Origin: Panulirus ornatus | Taxonomy: Eukaryota > Arthropoda > Malacostraca > Decapoda > Palinuridae | Assembly (NCBI RefSeq): GCF_036320965.1 | Contig: NC_092287.1 | Location: 1,298,325 to 1,362,324, forward strand | Length of the DNA stretch: 64,000 nucleotides | Direction of reading: 5' to 3' | Shown here: piece after piece, positions 12,047-24,569 of the stretch | Layout of the letters: each line of letters opens with the position of its first letter | How positions within the stretch are numbered: the stretch's first letter is position 1 | Position numbers and translations under genes: made by a program | Notes under the pieces: generated by a model | Database searches by the model: none | What the model was told of the DNA's origin: nothing | Seen by the model: the letters and a program-made list of their open reading frames with translations, nothing else

Positions 12047-12422
12047 TCTCAAGGGTCGTACCGTCGTGCTCAAGGGTCGTACTTCGCGATCAAGGGTCGC
12101 ACCGTCGTGCTCAAGGGTCGCACTGTCGTGCTCAAGGGTCGTACTCTCCTGCTCAAGGGTCAAACCGTCGTGCCCAAAGGTCGTACCGTCGTGCTCAAGG
12201 GTCATACCGTCGTGCTCAAGGGTCATATCGTCGTGCTCAAGGGTCGTACCGTCGTGCTCAAGGGTAGTCCGTCGTGCTCAAGGGTCGTCCGTCGTGCTCA
12301 AGGGTCGTACCGTCGTGCTCAAGGGTCGTACCGTCGTGCTCAAGGGTCGTCCGTCGTGCTCAAGGGTCGTACCGTCGTGCTCAAGGGTCGTACCGTCGTG
12401 CTCAAGGGTCGTACCGTCATGA
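12047..12422 (+). repeat. 21-bp dispersed minisatellite, large one-armed array
   Basis: About 18 copies of the CAAGGGTCGTACCGTCGTGC unit in plus orientation, with some 19-20-bp copies lacking a base near TCGT-CCGTC. No opposite arm is seen to the left, where the (TAA)n run lies. Confidence 0.95.
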
Positions 12423-13790
12423 GTAAGCCAACTCCTGCGTCATTTGAGGCCAGAGGTACCTAGAAGCGCTCCAGCATCGGCTCAGTATATCACTCCATCA
12501 TCAACATTTGCGTAAACAAAAACAAAAAAAAAGTATCAGTCGTACGTTGTTCCTTGTTAATATAAACATCGGTTCCCGTGACGTACGGACAGACGTACAT
12601 CACCTGACGTACGCCACGGCGACAGTCCGCCCGCCTCGCCCTAACAGCGTTATCTGTCAAGAGTAACAGTAAAAAATGTGTATATTTTTCCTAAACGGAT
12701 GTAAATCGAAGTAAAATGTGCGGTAAGTTTTGCCGCTCCGCTGGCTGCTCTACCGCAAAAACATGTCATGGAGGAGGACGATATTTTTCGCCGTCAACAT
12801 GTATATTTCATTCCTGTTTTTGCTGTAGCGACGCTGCATGCGACCAACAGTGAATTCTAGATAAGGCTGCATATTTATTCATTACGGATGGTTAATGAAG
12901 CAAGCTTACCTAACACAACTATCTATTAATCTATCTATATTATGAATATCAAACTCTCAATTCCCTGTGCTTCCTAAATGCTCACACAGCCTTCGAGAGT
13001 AAACTAAGATGTTAATATGGGACATATGTTTATATAACACTTCTGCTTCAGCACTCTTGTTTCGTAGCCTCTCCTCTACTCCTGATGACCTTGACCTTTG
13101 ACCCGAGACATTTTGAAGCCAATCAAGAGACTCACTAAGTTATATAAGGCCTGCATATGTAGCATGCATGGTACACGTCCTTCTCCCGCTCATCATAAGA
13201 TATTATAAGCAGACGTTATGAAGACACGCAAGAACGCACAGAATTCACGTACGTACCCCTACGGACGCACACACGCATTCAAGGACTGAGCCAGGCACGA
13301 ACGGCGGGCTAACCCACATACATACATATGATCCTGTGGGCTGCAGCAAGAGGTTTAAAGACACATTACCAATACCGTGATTTCCGACGTTACAGGCGCG
13401 ACATATGAGGGTTAAGAAAGTGTTAACTGATTTGCCTTAACGAGCTGTGTGTGCTTGAGGGGGGGTCAAAGTTCACGACCCCCCTCCTGCTCACGATACA
13501 TACGTATCATCACAGGTCATACCACACTTGGGTGTATATCATGAGTTTACCACGATAGGTGACCTGTATATACGAGTAATTCTAAACTCCCATCTTCTGT
13601 TCCACCGCTACAAACTAGCCCCTTCCATCTCGTACACATCGCTTCCATCCCATTTTTCGTGCCCTTCCCATATTTCGTCTCTCATGCGAGTCACTTCGCG
13701 GTTCCTCCTCTCTCCCAGCAGTGGGAGGGGGAACATACCTCCCGTGGGACGGGGGAGAGCTGGGGTGACCCTGTAATATTCCTATGTGAT
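12423..13790. other. Non-coding sequence
   Basis: No gene recognised. Contains one perfect DR1 site, listed separately. Confidence 0.45.
13092..13104 (-). promoter_or_regulatory. Candidate nuclear-receptor DR1 site
   Basis: TGACCTTTGACCC is the exact reverse complement of GGGTCAAAGGTCA, the DR1 consensus bound by HNF4 and RXR/USP-type receptors. It lies about 6 kb past the 3' end of the allatostatin gene. Occupancy is unknown and short motifs recur by chance. Confidence 0.3.
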
Positions 13791-13839
<49 letters not shown>

Positions 13840-13851
13840 CACACACACACA
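13791..13851. repeat. (CA)n microsatellite
   Basis: About 29 CA units with single G and T interruptions. Confidence 0.95.
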
Positions 13852-14334
13852 TACATCAGATGACCTTCAAAAAACTACTCCATAGTCTCCCAAGTTTCAA
13901 TTGTGATTAACTCTAGTGGAAACAATGGAGGTCCCTGTACACTTTCCATAACACTAAACAGTGTACATATCATCGTGGCCACACGCTACATTAAGTCACG
14001 TGACGATAAATACGACAGTCGGGTGTGTCAGAACTGGACTAGCAGTGGATGTAGGTGTATATAGCAACTGCTCACCGACCTTGTCCTTTAAACCTCTTGC
14101 ATTTCATCCCTACATCTAACTATATCTCTAATCTTACTTATATTTTTCTTCCTTTGCGATTTCATTCTCCAGCATTGATGACTGGAGGTACGTGTAGTAC
14201 TATCTGCTACTGTTTTCCCACGCCTGAGAACAGCCACGCCTCCCTAAATCTCACTTTCCCACAGCTTAATACGTGCAAAACGCATTTAATACACAGCTGG
14301 ACTCACAAATTTGTATGTACAGTTTGGTTTTCGT
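13852..14334. other. Non-coding, nothing recognised
   Basis: No supported gene. Confidence 0.45.
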
Positions 14335-14397
14335 CTCCTGCCGTTCATCCACCCTTTGAGGTTGGTCGATAAAATGGGTACCTGGCTCAGGCAAGAG

Positions 14398-14398
<1 letters not shown>
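14335..14398 (-). mobile_element. Possible tRNA-SINE tail fragment
   Basis: GTTCATCCACCCTTTGAGGT, GGTCGATAAAATGGGTACCT and GGCTCAGGC resemble, from memory, the body of tRNA-derived SINEs of invertebrates. It ends in a (TA)n run. No A and B boxes are readable, so this is tentative. Confidence 0.3.

Positions 14399-14468
<70 letters not shown>
14399..14468. repeat. (TA)n microsatellite
   Basis: About 35 TA units. Confidence 0.97.
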
Positions 14469-14471
<3 letters not shown>

Positions 14472-14585
14472 GGCGTTGATTAGGGCTTCAGTTGCCTTTG
14501 CCGTCTCATACATACATATATTCTGACTATCGTGTTCGACACCTGTTGCATTTGTCGTACACGTGTTAGACATCCATGTATCAGA

Positions 14586-14866
14586 CACATACTGCTTGGA
14601 TGTGTAATGCACCTGCTGGGTGGATTAGGCACCAGCTGGATGTGTCAAGCACCTGCTGGGTGTGTCATGCACCTGCTGGGTGTGTCATGCACCTGCTGGA
14701 TGTGTCATGCACCAGCTGGATGTGTCAAGCACGTGCTGGGTGTTTCATGCTCCTGCTAGGTGTGACATGCACTTGCTGGGTGTCATGCACCTGCTGGGTG
14801 TGTCATGCACCAGCTGGGTGCGTCATGCACCTGCTGGGTGTCATGCACCTGCTGAACGTGTCAGCC
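14586..14866. repeat. 20-bp minisatellite, about 14 copies
   Basis: Unit TGTGTCATGCACCTGCTGGG, with several copies shortened by deletion of a TG or GTG. Confidence 0.93.
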
Positions 14867-14974
14867 ACCTACTGCAAGTGTAAGAAGTGTACGACATTTA
14901 AGAACTTTGTTATCTCTTGATATTTGCTCCGATTTTGAGACATGATTATACGCCTGTTGTCTTACGAATAACTC

Positions 14975-15145
14975 CGTCAGTACGATGGTGCGACCAGTGG
15001 CTATGATGACCTGGCCCGTCAAGGTCAGGTCAGAGGCCCACGTCATCATTCTCAAAAGATCGTCATGTGATGAATGATCGTACCGTCATGCGCGGCCGTG
15101 CTTCAAAGGTCGCACCATCGTACTCAAGGAACGCATCGTCATGTA
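14975..15145. mobile_element. Foldback-like element, diverged copy
   Basis: Left arm CAGTACGATGGTGCGACC; centre GATGACCTGGCCCGTCAAGG and TCAGGTCAGAGGCCCACG; right arm GATCGTACCGTCATGC, then a looser CAAAGGTCGCACCATCGTAC. Same plan as 30210 and 42667. Confidence 0.6.
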
Positions 15146-16114
15146 CATGAGGTTACGTGCATGAGGGAATACACCGTCATGCATGGACAGGTCTTCTTCC
15201 TGGATATCGGGCCGCCGATGACGACCTTCCGTCACCGAGTTGTGAAGGAAAAATGAAAACGCGGAGGGCTGAGGCAACTGGGTCATAGGAAGGAAAACGG
15301 GAAAGAAAACGGGGAGTTGCTGTATATGAACACAAAAGCTTTTTATGGTGTTAAGGTAATAGCTCATCCGAGGCTGAAACTGCGTTTACATACTGGTCAT
15401 TAAATGAACCGGCAATTAGTGGAATCATTAATTTTCTAATAATCCAAGAGCAAACAGTGTGGGGGTTTTCTAATACCTCATTTCTTACGACAAAAGGGAG
15501 AAATCATTTTTTGTGTTGGATTTTCTTACACACACATCCAGTTGGTTTTAAAAGGTTACACGTTTTACTCTTTTCAACAAAATTAGCATATTATTAAATC
15601 TGACACATCCTACAATTCATGTAATACTCAAGGTGTTTAATAACCTCAAAGACCTCCCATAAAACCTTCAAATTCTTGTCTGGTTACTTTCTTTATTTTG
15701 TGGGTTCATAAGTCTGGGTGTGAACATCTACATGCTTAGTAGGTAAACACGTATGTTTGAAATCTCTGCTTTAGGATATTCACCGCCTTTACTCCCAAGC
15801 AAAAAATTAAGAGCTAATTTAGTAGAAGCCCCGAGCCAAATTAGGCTTCAATTTTAAACGAAAAATGGAGTAAGGTAAGGGAGATTATCACTACCATACA
15901 GTTACTATAGCAGTAATAGGAACTAAAACTTAATTCAAGAAAAAAAAATCTAACGTGATATATCCAGAAGGGGTTACGAAGGTTACTACACTCCGTCGAC
16001 AAGTGACTACACCAATGCAACTCATGATGTAGTTGTACCTCCCTGTTATACAATGATTTATACAGTCCCCCGAGTCCCATGCCTGTTTCTCTAACTAGAC
16101 GTCCACCAAAGGAA

Positions 16115-16115
<1 letters not shown>
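15146..16115. other. Non-coding, nothing recognised
   Basis: No supported gene. A (CA)n run of about 16 units follows at 16116..16149. Confidence 0.45.
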
Positions 16116-16149
<34 letters not shown>

Positions 16150-16151
<2 letters not shown>

Positions 16152-18779
16152 CATATATACACATGCATGTGTGAATATATACACTCGTCCCCGGCCATAG
16201 AGGTGGGAAGTAATGACGACAACAAGGACGCCTGGCAAGGCAAGTTACGCTACGAGGGACAAAGGGTAAGACTTGGCCATATACACCTCACGTGGGCAGC
16301 AGCATCACTTCCCACCACACTGTTCTAGGAATGTCTTAAATGGACAGAATGGATATCACCCACTAACTGATCAGTAAGACAGCAAGTCTTGCCATACGAC
16401 TTAAACACAATGACAGGGCTTAATGATCTATAGTTTCGTCATCTATGGCTGTTTGTAAGATACAAACTTCACATTATTATTATCATTGTTGTCTTTAGAA
16501 CTACTTTACCATCCCTAGCTGTCATTTGATCTATCTGCAGCAAAACACACTCCACAAATACCAGTATGCTCCTATAACGTCCTACTAGAGACATTCGTTA
16601 ATAATTAATCATTCTAACATTCAATTCTTACCGCACAGTCAACGTGGGAGCGGATTATTCGTCGGGTATAATGTTCATGTATATTCATTCCTCTTATACA
16701 TCGCCTTTAACTTCATAACCACTTACATGGGTCGGATCAAGTGCATACAGGCACCGTTCGTGGTAATTAACTTTTTCAAAATTTGAGCTCAGTTCCGTGC
16801 GCTTGATAATGTTTTTTCTATTTTCTTTTACAACTTTCTGGTTATGATGCAAAGGGGATACTTCCGTCAGCCGCCTCTGCATCTAACGATTCAGAGTTTA
16901 CGATCCTACGTAAAGGTTAGGTAAGGTTTCTAACTTCGAACGAAAACTATTTTCTCCCAAACTTAGTTCGTTTCCCCATTTTGGAGCCTTTACTTTCCAA
17001 TACATTCTAGTAAAAAAAAAAAAAAGACCACCAAGCAAGTAAAAAGGTGGGGAGGTCTTTAAATTGATTTAAAAACTGCTGGGAGAAATCTCTTTCGATA
17101 ATCATTTCACTTTTCTATAGGTCGGAAAAAATGTAAACATGAAAAGTGAAATTTTGCCGTATTTTGCTGAAATAAGCGTCACACATAAACTAATTCCCGT
17201 CGATTTATCAAATTACACCCTTCACATGATCAGGCCTAACTCGTTCGACTTCACGAAGGTGAACATTTCAGTACACATTAGTCAAAAATATATATATCTT
17301 GGGAGTCTGCTGCCTGAACATGCTAAACAACGAGCTATCGTCAGCCATGTAAACCTCAACCTACCTCACCAGCACTGGTTTTATCAACACAACATGAATT
17401 CCCGTGTAATAGAGTATCCCATTTACCTCTCTGACTTCACTGCTGTTTTCTCGGTCTCCAGCTGCGGTTTCCACTTGCCTTTAACGGGGATATAATCACT
17501 AGAATACACAGTGTCACTGGGAAGAACTTTAAACCGTGTTGTTGATGTTTTGTTGTGGTGGCGAGGAGAGGAGGTGGTTCGGCCACGGGAACAGCGGCGG
17601 TGAGGTGAGGTACAGAGCCATCTGGCTGTGAATTAAGGAAGGAAGTCGTCCAGCCACTATCTCAGCTTTTCATATGACTGTACCATAACACAAGAGAAGG
17701 TTTTTCTTCTTTGTGATCCAGTTATGTAATGTTTAGTTCCACCATGATCGGGTTACCCAGGCGAGAGTCTGATAGGAACGGCGGCCGTGTTATGTCCGTG
17801 TTGTTTGTTTGACATTCATTTCTTAAAATATTCCTTGTGTTATGGTTTGATATAGTTCCCTTATGATAGTGAATGAAATTTCACTATATCAAAGACGAAG
17901 ACATTAGGTGTGTTAGTTCAGATATTGGTTCTCTCAATGGTGAAAGAATCTTGGACGTGGGTTACCTACCCACCATTTACAATTCCATATACTGGCTCAC
18001 CATTCCCTGTCTCTCCATGGAACAAACATGTACAAATGAAACACAAAGACTCAGCCAATTTTATTTCAAAATATGTATGACATAAGTAAAAGAATTGATT
18101 ATTATGAGTAGGGTGTAATTCACAATTTATAGCATTTTCGTGGTGAACCTGCGGGTCCTGTTGGTTCTGGCAGAACCCCTTATGGTGCCTGTTTCACTAC
18201 CACTCTAACAGCAACAGCGCCACCTGCAGCAACAGGGGCTAGCACCCGGAGCCAACAGAACAAATCAACAGAAAATCACTCTAACACAAGTTTAAGATAT
18301 CGAATGATATGCAACTTCCAAGCTATATAAGGTGAAGCTGTCTGTACGCTAAGATGATTTATGAGATTTTGGTCTCTGTTTATCTACAACCTACGATACA
18401 TAATATTCTAACATCCAGTGAGTTCATCTGCAGTTCCTAAAAGAAAATGGCACGTCGGCTGATATAGGACACAGCCTCACCGTCTTCGACCAAGCTGGAA
18501 TCTTTATTTTGGTCTTTATGGCAGCAGCAGCACAGCAGCTCACCCTGCTGCCTGACTCACCTACGCCTAGTCCACACTAACAGTCATGTCCAAAAGACTC
18601 ATAATACTTCTTGTGCATGTACGTTGGTTTTATATACCCATACAAACAAGCACACGGTTTAAGGTCAATATGTACATAAATACTCTGTAAAAGCAGACGA
18701 TGGGAATAGCCGAGTAGGATAGCAGGGCGGCGTTGCCACACTACAGAGTGATTTAACAACAACAAAACATCATTCTTAT
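16150..18779. other. Downstream flank of AST-CCC, no gene recognised
   Basis: Mostly unique-looking DNA with few simple repeats, the longest such stretch in the window. Open frames at 17139..17495 and 17873..18085 have no recognisable domain. A distant gene or 3'UTR extension cannot be excluded. Confidence 0.4.
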
Positions 18780-18829
18780 TTTATTCTTACCCTAGACAGT
18801 GGTAGTACATTTTATTGCCTATATTTATT
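18780..18829 (-). promoter_or_regulatory. Candidate poly(A) signals of AST-CCC
   Basis: Three AATAAA hexamers on the minus strand at 18824..18829, 18811..18816 and 18780..18785, about 300-350 nt past the stop codon. They are the first such hexamers downstream, giving a 3'UTR of roughly 0.3-0.4 kb. AT-rich DNA yields AATAAA by chance, so which one is used is unknown. Confidence 0.55.
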
Positions 18830-19129
18830 CATTTTCTATTTTTTGCAGTCGTCACCAGTCTCAGATTCCATTTCCCACCTTAACAACTTTAATACTGAGT
18901 TAACAAATACATGAGAGATTGGGAAAAGAATTCGTGGATGCACATTATCTTTCGGCAACTGCAGACCCGTTGTGTTGTTGGGTGTAGTAATGCGGGGCGG
19001 GGCGGGGCGGGAGGCGGCGGTTACCTCTACTAACACAGCCTCCCAGACACGCCAGCACTTCTCATCAGCATGTCTACCCCTCACTCATCCCTCACCCCCG
19101 CCTCTTGTTATTTGCTCCTTACGATTTCT

Positions 19130-19300
19130 TTACTTCCTCTTGCCGAAGCAGCTGACGGCGTTGAAGGCGCACTGCTTCCAGTAGGAACGCTTCCTCTGCA
19201 GGTCCTTAACGTCATTGTTGTTTCTCAGGCGTTCCACCATCTGCTTGGCGAAGAGGTAGTTGATGAGGACGGCGTCCAGGGACCCGTCATCGTCAATCAG
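19130..19300 (-). CDS. AST-CCC: C-type allatostatin (AST-CCC) precursor, mature-peptide exon
   Basis: Codes the last 56 residues and stop of the precursor. It starts after a CAG acceptor (19301..19303, preceded by TCTTCCCCCGAA) in phase 0, matching the upstream exon. The order is [10 protein letters not shown], a Leu-rich spacer [15 protein letters not shown], an NNND stretch, then QRKR, the dibasic cleavage site. The mature peptide [14 protein letters not shown] (precursor residues 80-93) has Cys6 and Cys13, which form the disulfide ring of the family. Gly94 is the amide donor and KRK closes the protein, followed by TAA. I recognise this peptide as the amidated AST-C form reported from lobster and nearly identical in honeybee, called allatostatin CCC (triple C). 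It is distinct from the pQIRYHQCYFNPISCF form (AST-C). The total of 97 residues fits the family. Open frames on the opposite strand here are shadows. Confidence 0.95.
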   Translation of the reverse strand: MIDDDGSLDAVLINYLFAKQMVERLRNNNDVKDLQRKRSYWKQCAFNAVSCFGKRK

Positions 19301-19320
19301 CTGTTCGGGGGAAGACACAA

Positions 19321-20094
19321 CGTGTTAATGATAACCAAATCACAACAGTGAGAAAATACATCGTCCAAGATACATATAGATATATTCCCTGCGTCTAAGT
19401 ATTTTCTTGTGGAATGTCCTAATGCATAAAATAGTCCTTTCGTATTATGTATTGTATCTATTGTTTGATATGTATGACGGCATATATATGTACAAAAAAA
19501 AGTACGAGTTAACGGTTAAAAATATATACAAAATATTACATCATAAGAAGGGATGGTATCTAAACCCAAGGTCGTGTTGAAAATGGATCACTCAGGGTGA
19601 GTCCCAAGACCTATTTACCCCCTCAATTTTCCTTCTCTCTCCCTAGCTTGTCTTTCCTCACCGTACTCCCAACGCCCTTTCCAGATTCTTCGAATCCCAA
19701 AACCTTTCCCCTGGGTTCCCCAGCAACAACCTACCTCCGCCCAGTTCCCCACAGGTCCTCCCAGCTACAACCTTACCCCACCACCTTGTCACAGACACCA
19801 GCATCGCCAGGAAAATATTCCATACTTTTCAGGTTCTTGAAAAATTAACTTCATAAAGAATAAAAAGAACACTTTATATTGTATTCGTCTTCCTTTGGGC
19901 AAAGGTCAAGTCTAAATTAAATTCATACACCTAATCCTTCCGTTCCTTTGTAATTTTCTCTTTTACACTGTATGTAGGGTGGGTGTCTGGTGTGGAAGTG
20001 GCTGGCTGCTCAGGCCCAGCCCGGGGCCGTCCTAGGCTTGCGGGTTACTCATTTTTAACGTTGAATTGTAATCGTTAGGCTGTGAAATGATACT

Positions 20095-20096
<2 letters not shown>
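19321..20096. other. Intronic sequence near the acceptor, nothing recognised
   Basis: No exon-like segment seen. Confidence 0.45.

Positions 20097-20149
<53 letters not shown>
20097..20149. repeat. (CT)n microsatellite
   Basis: About 26 CT units, followed by a short duplication of GGTATATCACACATACTAC at 20173..20212. Confidence 0.95.
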
Positions 20150-20153
<4 letters not shown>

Positions 20154-20524
20154 GGCAGCCACCGACCAGGAAGGTATATCACACATACTACGCGCCTAGG
20201 TATATCACACATACTACCCGCCTAGGTATATCGTGCGAGGGTTAGCGATCAGCTGAGCAGATTGAGCAACTTCAGTAGCTGTCAAGTTTTCCTTTGTAGC
20301 CGAAATTGTTCTTTTTTTCTTTCTGCTCCACAAACACACGAATCTCTCCATCTCACCCATGACACGACCACGTGACTCAATGGCCTAGTTCTTCGTCCTT
20401 TGTGATCTTAATCCTGCGGTGAGCGCTACGCGTTAACCCTGCCATAGTGGCAAAATTTCCTCGTATGAGTAATCTGCATGTGTAATGTAATTGATTCAAT
20501 TAGCCATTAATGATAAAAATGACA

Positions 20525-20596
20525 AAATTATTACTATTACTATTATTATCATCATTATCATTATTACCATTATCATTATTATTATTATCATTATCA

Positions 20597-20660
<64 letters not shown>
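20525..20660. repeat. (ATT)n/(ATC)n compound microsatellite
   Basis: A run of ATT and ATC triplets and ATTATC hexamers immediately before SINE-like copy 2. Confidence 0.95.
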
Positions 20661-20786
20661 TCCAAAAGAAGGAACAGAGAAGGGGGCCAGGTGAGGATAT
20701 TCCCTCAGTGGCCCAGTTCTCTGTTCTTAACGCTACCTCGCTAATGCGGGAAATGGCGAATAGTTTGAAAAAAAAAAAAAAAAAAA
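20661..20786 (+). mobile_element. SINE-like dispersed element, copy 2
   Basis: TCCAAAAGAAGGAACAGAG, GGGGGCCAGGTGAGGATATT, CTGTTCTTAACGCTACCTCG, TGCGGGAAATGGCGAATAGT, then 20 A residues. Near-identical to 6697..6812 reversed. The 5' end abuts ATT/ATC triplets. Confidence 0.78.
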
Positions 20787-20893
20787 TCATTATCAATGTT
20801 GTTGTTGTTGATGTTACAGAGAGGAAAGCACGTCATGTTCAGGAGGCAGGGCCGGCTGGTAACATGTGTCAGGTTCCTGCTGTGAACGTAATA

Positions 20894-20922
20894 GCACACA
20901 CACACACACACACACACACACC
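20894..20922. repeat. (CA)n microsatellite
   Basis: About 14 CA units. Confidence 0.95.
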
Positions 20923-21035
20923 AGCAGAAATATCTTGAGAGCATTTTCCTCGACGTTTTCATATCTCGCCAAGATTATATATATTTTTTCTTCACGCCAA
21001 CAGATTTCGTTGCTTTATTGAATGATGAACATCTT

Positions 21036-21209
21036 CAGCACGACGGTAAGACCTCCTCAGCACGACCGTACGACCCTTGGGTGAGATGATAACCCTGAAA
21101 GGCCAAGCCATCTTTACCCAAGGGTCGTACCGTCGTGCTTCAAGGGTCGTACCGTCGTGCTTCAAGGGTCGTACCGTCGTGCTTCAAGGGTCGTACCGTC
21201 GTGCTTCAG
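21036..21209. mobile_element. Foldback-like element, clear inverted arms
   Basis: Left arm CAGCACGACGG..CGTACGACCCTTGGGT in minus orientation; centre AACCCTGAAAGGCCAAGCCATC; right arm ACCCAAGGGTCGTACCGTCG, followed by three further 21-bp units, each carrying CTTCAAGGG instead of CTCAAGGG. The inner arm edges CCCTTGGGT / ACCCAAGGG are exact inverses. No coding capacity. Confidence 0.72.
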
Positions 21210-21478
21210 AGCACTTGTACGGGACAGGACGTCACCGAACTCTTCCAACAGACTACGCTACAATCAGTTGCAGGGACAGGTTGGTTTCCTTTGTAGTGAG
21301 CAATTCTCGAGTGAGACAGTAAATCGTTTCGTCAACAGACGACGGTACTACAGCCTTTTCACTCGCTGCATAGCCAGAAGCCGTCGGAGTCCGGTAACAC
21401 CTGAAGTGGTCTACCATAGAGCAATATGAAATGTCCACCCATGACCTAACTGGGGTCAATTACGGTGACATTATATGG

Positions 21479-21735
21479 TGATTACAACCCTCTGTTGGGA
21501 CTACTGATAATTACAACCCTCTCTTGGGACGACAGATAATCACAACCCTTTCTTGAGACAAAAGACAGTTCCAACGCTCTGTTAGGGACAACTGGTAATT
21601 TCAATTTTGTGTTGAGACAATAGACGATCACAACCCTTTGTTGGAATTATGAATAATCATAATCCTGTGTTGAGAGTATATAATCACAACCCTCTGTCGG
21701 AACCACAGATAATCACAACCCTCTGATGGGAAGCA
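21479..21735. repeat. Degenerate repeat of about 26-30 bp
   Basis: GATAATCACAACCCTCTGTTGGGAC-like units, about eight copies with indels. Confidence 0.75.
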
Positions 21736-21974
21736 AGATAATAAAAAATATGAGGACAACAGTGAACCTACAACCTCCTAGTAAGGCTAGAGACTCTACT
21801 GCTCTAGGGAGAAAACACCATCACAACCCTCTACGAGGCAGGAATTTCCCTAATCCGACAATCCTGGTAGAATCCCTGTCAGTCCAACTGTTAATCCAGT
21901 AATCCATGATGACGTAAGGACCAGGGTTGCCAAGGCTGGCCAGCTTCACTTTGTTCATTTCCTGACACAACTGT

Positions 21975-22105
21975 TGCAGTCAAAACTAGTTGTAGTCACA
22001 GTCAGTTATATTCACAACTGCTGTAGTCACAACTTCTGCAGTCACAACTGTAAGCACAACTGTTGTAGCCACAACTGCTGCAGTCACACCTGTTGTAGTC
22101 ACAAC
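21975..22105. repeat. Degenerate 18-bp repeat
   Basis: GTAGTCACAACTGTTGCA-like units. Confidence 0.75.
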
Positions 22106-22404
22106 TCTATAGCTGTATCTTCTTCAACAGGTCATAACATTATGGATCATTGTTCCAACTGTTGAAGACAGTGATATGTAGATAATTATTTACAAGACCG
22201 TAACATTTCAAGAGATCAGGGTTCGTTGTCCTCGGTACAGAGGGAGGTACCTGGTGTTTACATTGATTATCTTGGCACGCGACGAAATGAATCTGATAAA
22301 CAAAGGTTTACAATAAATTACCATCACAATCACAGTGGTGCATTTGGCGGTACTTTCCTCCGTCTTACGTCAGTCAATCATCAATCCAACTCATCTGCTT
22401 CACT

Positions 22405-22480
22405 ACTAATAGTAGTAGTAGTGGTAGTAGTAGTAGTGGTAGTAGTAGTGGTAGTAGTAGTAGCAGTGGTAGTGGTAGTG
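22405..22480. repeat. (AGT)n microsatellite
   Basis: AGT/GGT/AGC triplets, about 25 units. Confidence 0.93.
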
Positions 22481-23397
22481 CGAAAACGTTATATATATAC
22501 CTCGAATGAGACGAAACATCAGCTGTTCAACAGGCTTGTTAACATGCGAAATGCTTTCCCAGAGTAATTAAAAGCACTACCATAGATACGTTTTAAACAT
22601 AGACTTAATAATTATTGTCCTTGAAATCCACCCCTGATGTTATTCACGTCTCCTTAGCTATACGATAAGTTAAAGGGTTTACTCTGATAAATATGAATGT
22701 CTTTCTACTCCAACAACAACACTAACTAAACCATGAGTCGTTATTCTCTTGAACTATGACTAACAGCCTCGTTAAAACCCAATGATTTGTTGCTCTTTGA
22801 ATTTATCTGTATTAAGAAATAATCTATAACTTCATCTTCAGGGAAATTAATAAGGTTAGATATATCTGTAAAGATGATGATGGAAAATATTGTTTCGTGT
22901 TGTGAGAGATTTGAAGATGACCCCTTCGCGGGCATCATGCATCTTCCCCTGCACCAGATCTGGTGTCAATCATGTGCATGATGGGTAGACGGCCAGGATG
23001 CGGTATGATCCAAGTTTATAATAACCTAACCATGTTGGACACAGCCTGATCCTCCACTCTGTCCTGGACGCCACACGTATCAACATCACGCACGTATCCC
23101 CGGTAGCTGAGTCAGGTGATGTGAAGGCGCCGTAATTGTTTCATTTCTTGTCATCAGTTTTATGTTATCTGCAGGAATGACATGCATCCCAGTACGTAGC
23201 ACCTATCTGGGATGGGTCTTCCACCTCTCTCTCTTAGCCAGAGTGGACTCAAAATCCCTCCTCTGTGTACACGAGGATTGGCCATTACTATACCTCAGTC
23301 TCCCCTCGTACAGCAAGCCTGCGGGAATTCCTCTCCACCTTTAAGATGGTCTGCTCTACAGACGCCGCAAGGCTCCGCTGCCACAGTGTACAAGATG
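22481..23397. other. Intronic, nothing recognised
   Basis: No exon-like segment or repeat family recognised. Confidence 0.45.
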
Positions 23398-23552
23398 TAA
23401 AGTGATCACAAGCGTACAGTAAAGTGATCACAAGTGTACAGTAAAGTGATCACAAGTGTACAGTAAAGTGATCACAAGTGTACAGTAAAGTGATCACAAG
23501 TGTACAGTAAAGTGATCATAAGTGTACAGTAAAGTGATCACAAGTGTACAGT
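23398..23552. repeat. 22-bp minisatellite, 7 copies
   Basis: AAAGTGATCACAAGTGTACA plus GT; nearly perfect. Each unit holds the TGATCA palindrome. Confidence 0.95.
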
Positions 23553-24019
23553 AAGACGCCGTAGACGATTCTAGTTCCCTTCAGTGACTGTGCATCATCA
23601 TAGCTACCTACACTAGTGCAGTATACAGCCACCTACAACTGAATTCTCCGCCAGAAAATATATACACCAGATCCTTCTAGAGCACTCTCGGGAACTTCAG
23701 GTTTGTTATGATATGCAAGATGATCATAACCTTCTACATGAACGTTCCATAATCAAAGCTCTCTTGAAGGGACGTAGGTAATTGTGATCTGGTTTATACT
23801 GGTTCGACTGAACTAGGAATTAAGTGAACACCGATGCCAGATATCTGTAGACTTTTCAACTGTGAATATTTAGGAGAAAGGAACGTAAAATGAAAATATT
23901 CAACTGATGATGTGAGGTGACTTCACCATGTTGATACCTCTGCCCACATCCTGACCACAACACTAAAAAAATATGAAATGAAATGGCAAAAAGATATTTT
24001 CCCTCAGTAACCCCTTGAT

Positions 24020-24240
24020 CAGGATGGTACGACCCCTGGGTATGACGGTACGACCCTCGAACACAATGGTAATGATATTTCTGTACAACATTTCGACAGG
24101 ATGACAAAACCTGTGACCTCATCGTTATGGGTCGGGTCAAAGGCCAAGCCGCCAAACTCAAGGGTCGTATCGTCGTGTTCAAGGGTATTGCAGTCGTGTT
24201 CGAGGTCGTACCGTCGTGCTTAAGGGTCGTACCGTAGTGA
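24020..24240. mobile_element. Foldback-like element
   Basis: Left arm GGTACGACCCCTGGG and ACGGTACGACCCTCGAACAC; centre TGACCTCATCG and GGGTCAAAGGCCAAGCC; right arm CTCAAGGGTCGTATCGTCGT with three looser units to 24240. GGCCAAGCC is shared exactly with the copy at 21036. Confidence 0.68.
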
Positions 24241-24569
24241 GGGCCTGGGAGATTGATGTCAGTCGTTCCCTGACTGTTATGTGATACAATATCTAATTAC
24301 CCTGAACAACAGGACAACGGTACTCAGGCACCTGTTGAACATCACCAGGCAACGGTATTGACGCACCTGTTGTACATCGAGATCGTCCGTCTGTTGGCCG
24401 GCAACAGTAAAGTGACTGATAACAACCAGACCACCGCTCACCTCCACTCACTAACCATCAATCACTTCCTTAATTAAGAGGAAAATGCTAATGACCCCGA
24501 TGGTTATAACGGGCGACTAATGAAGACAGCAAGACTGGGGGGGCTGGAAGGAGCCTCCATTAAAGGAAA

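Noticed and set aside
17139..17495. 118-codon frame downstream of the gene
   Set aside because: AT-rich, no domain recognised and no splice or promoter support; kept as unassigned.
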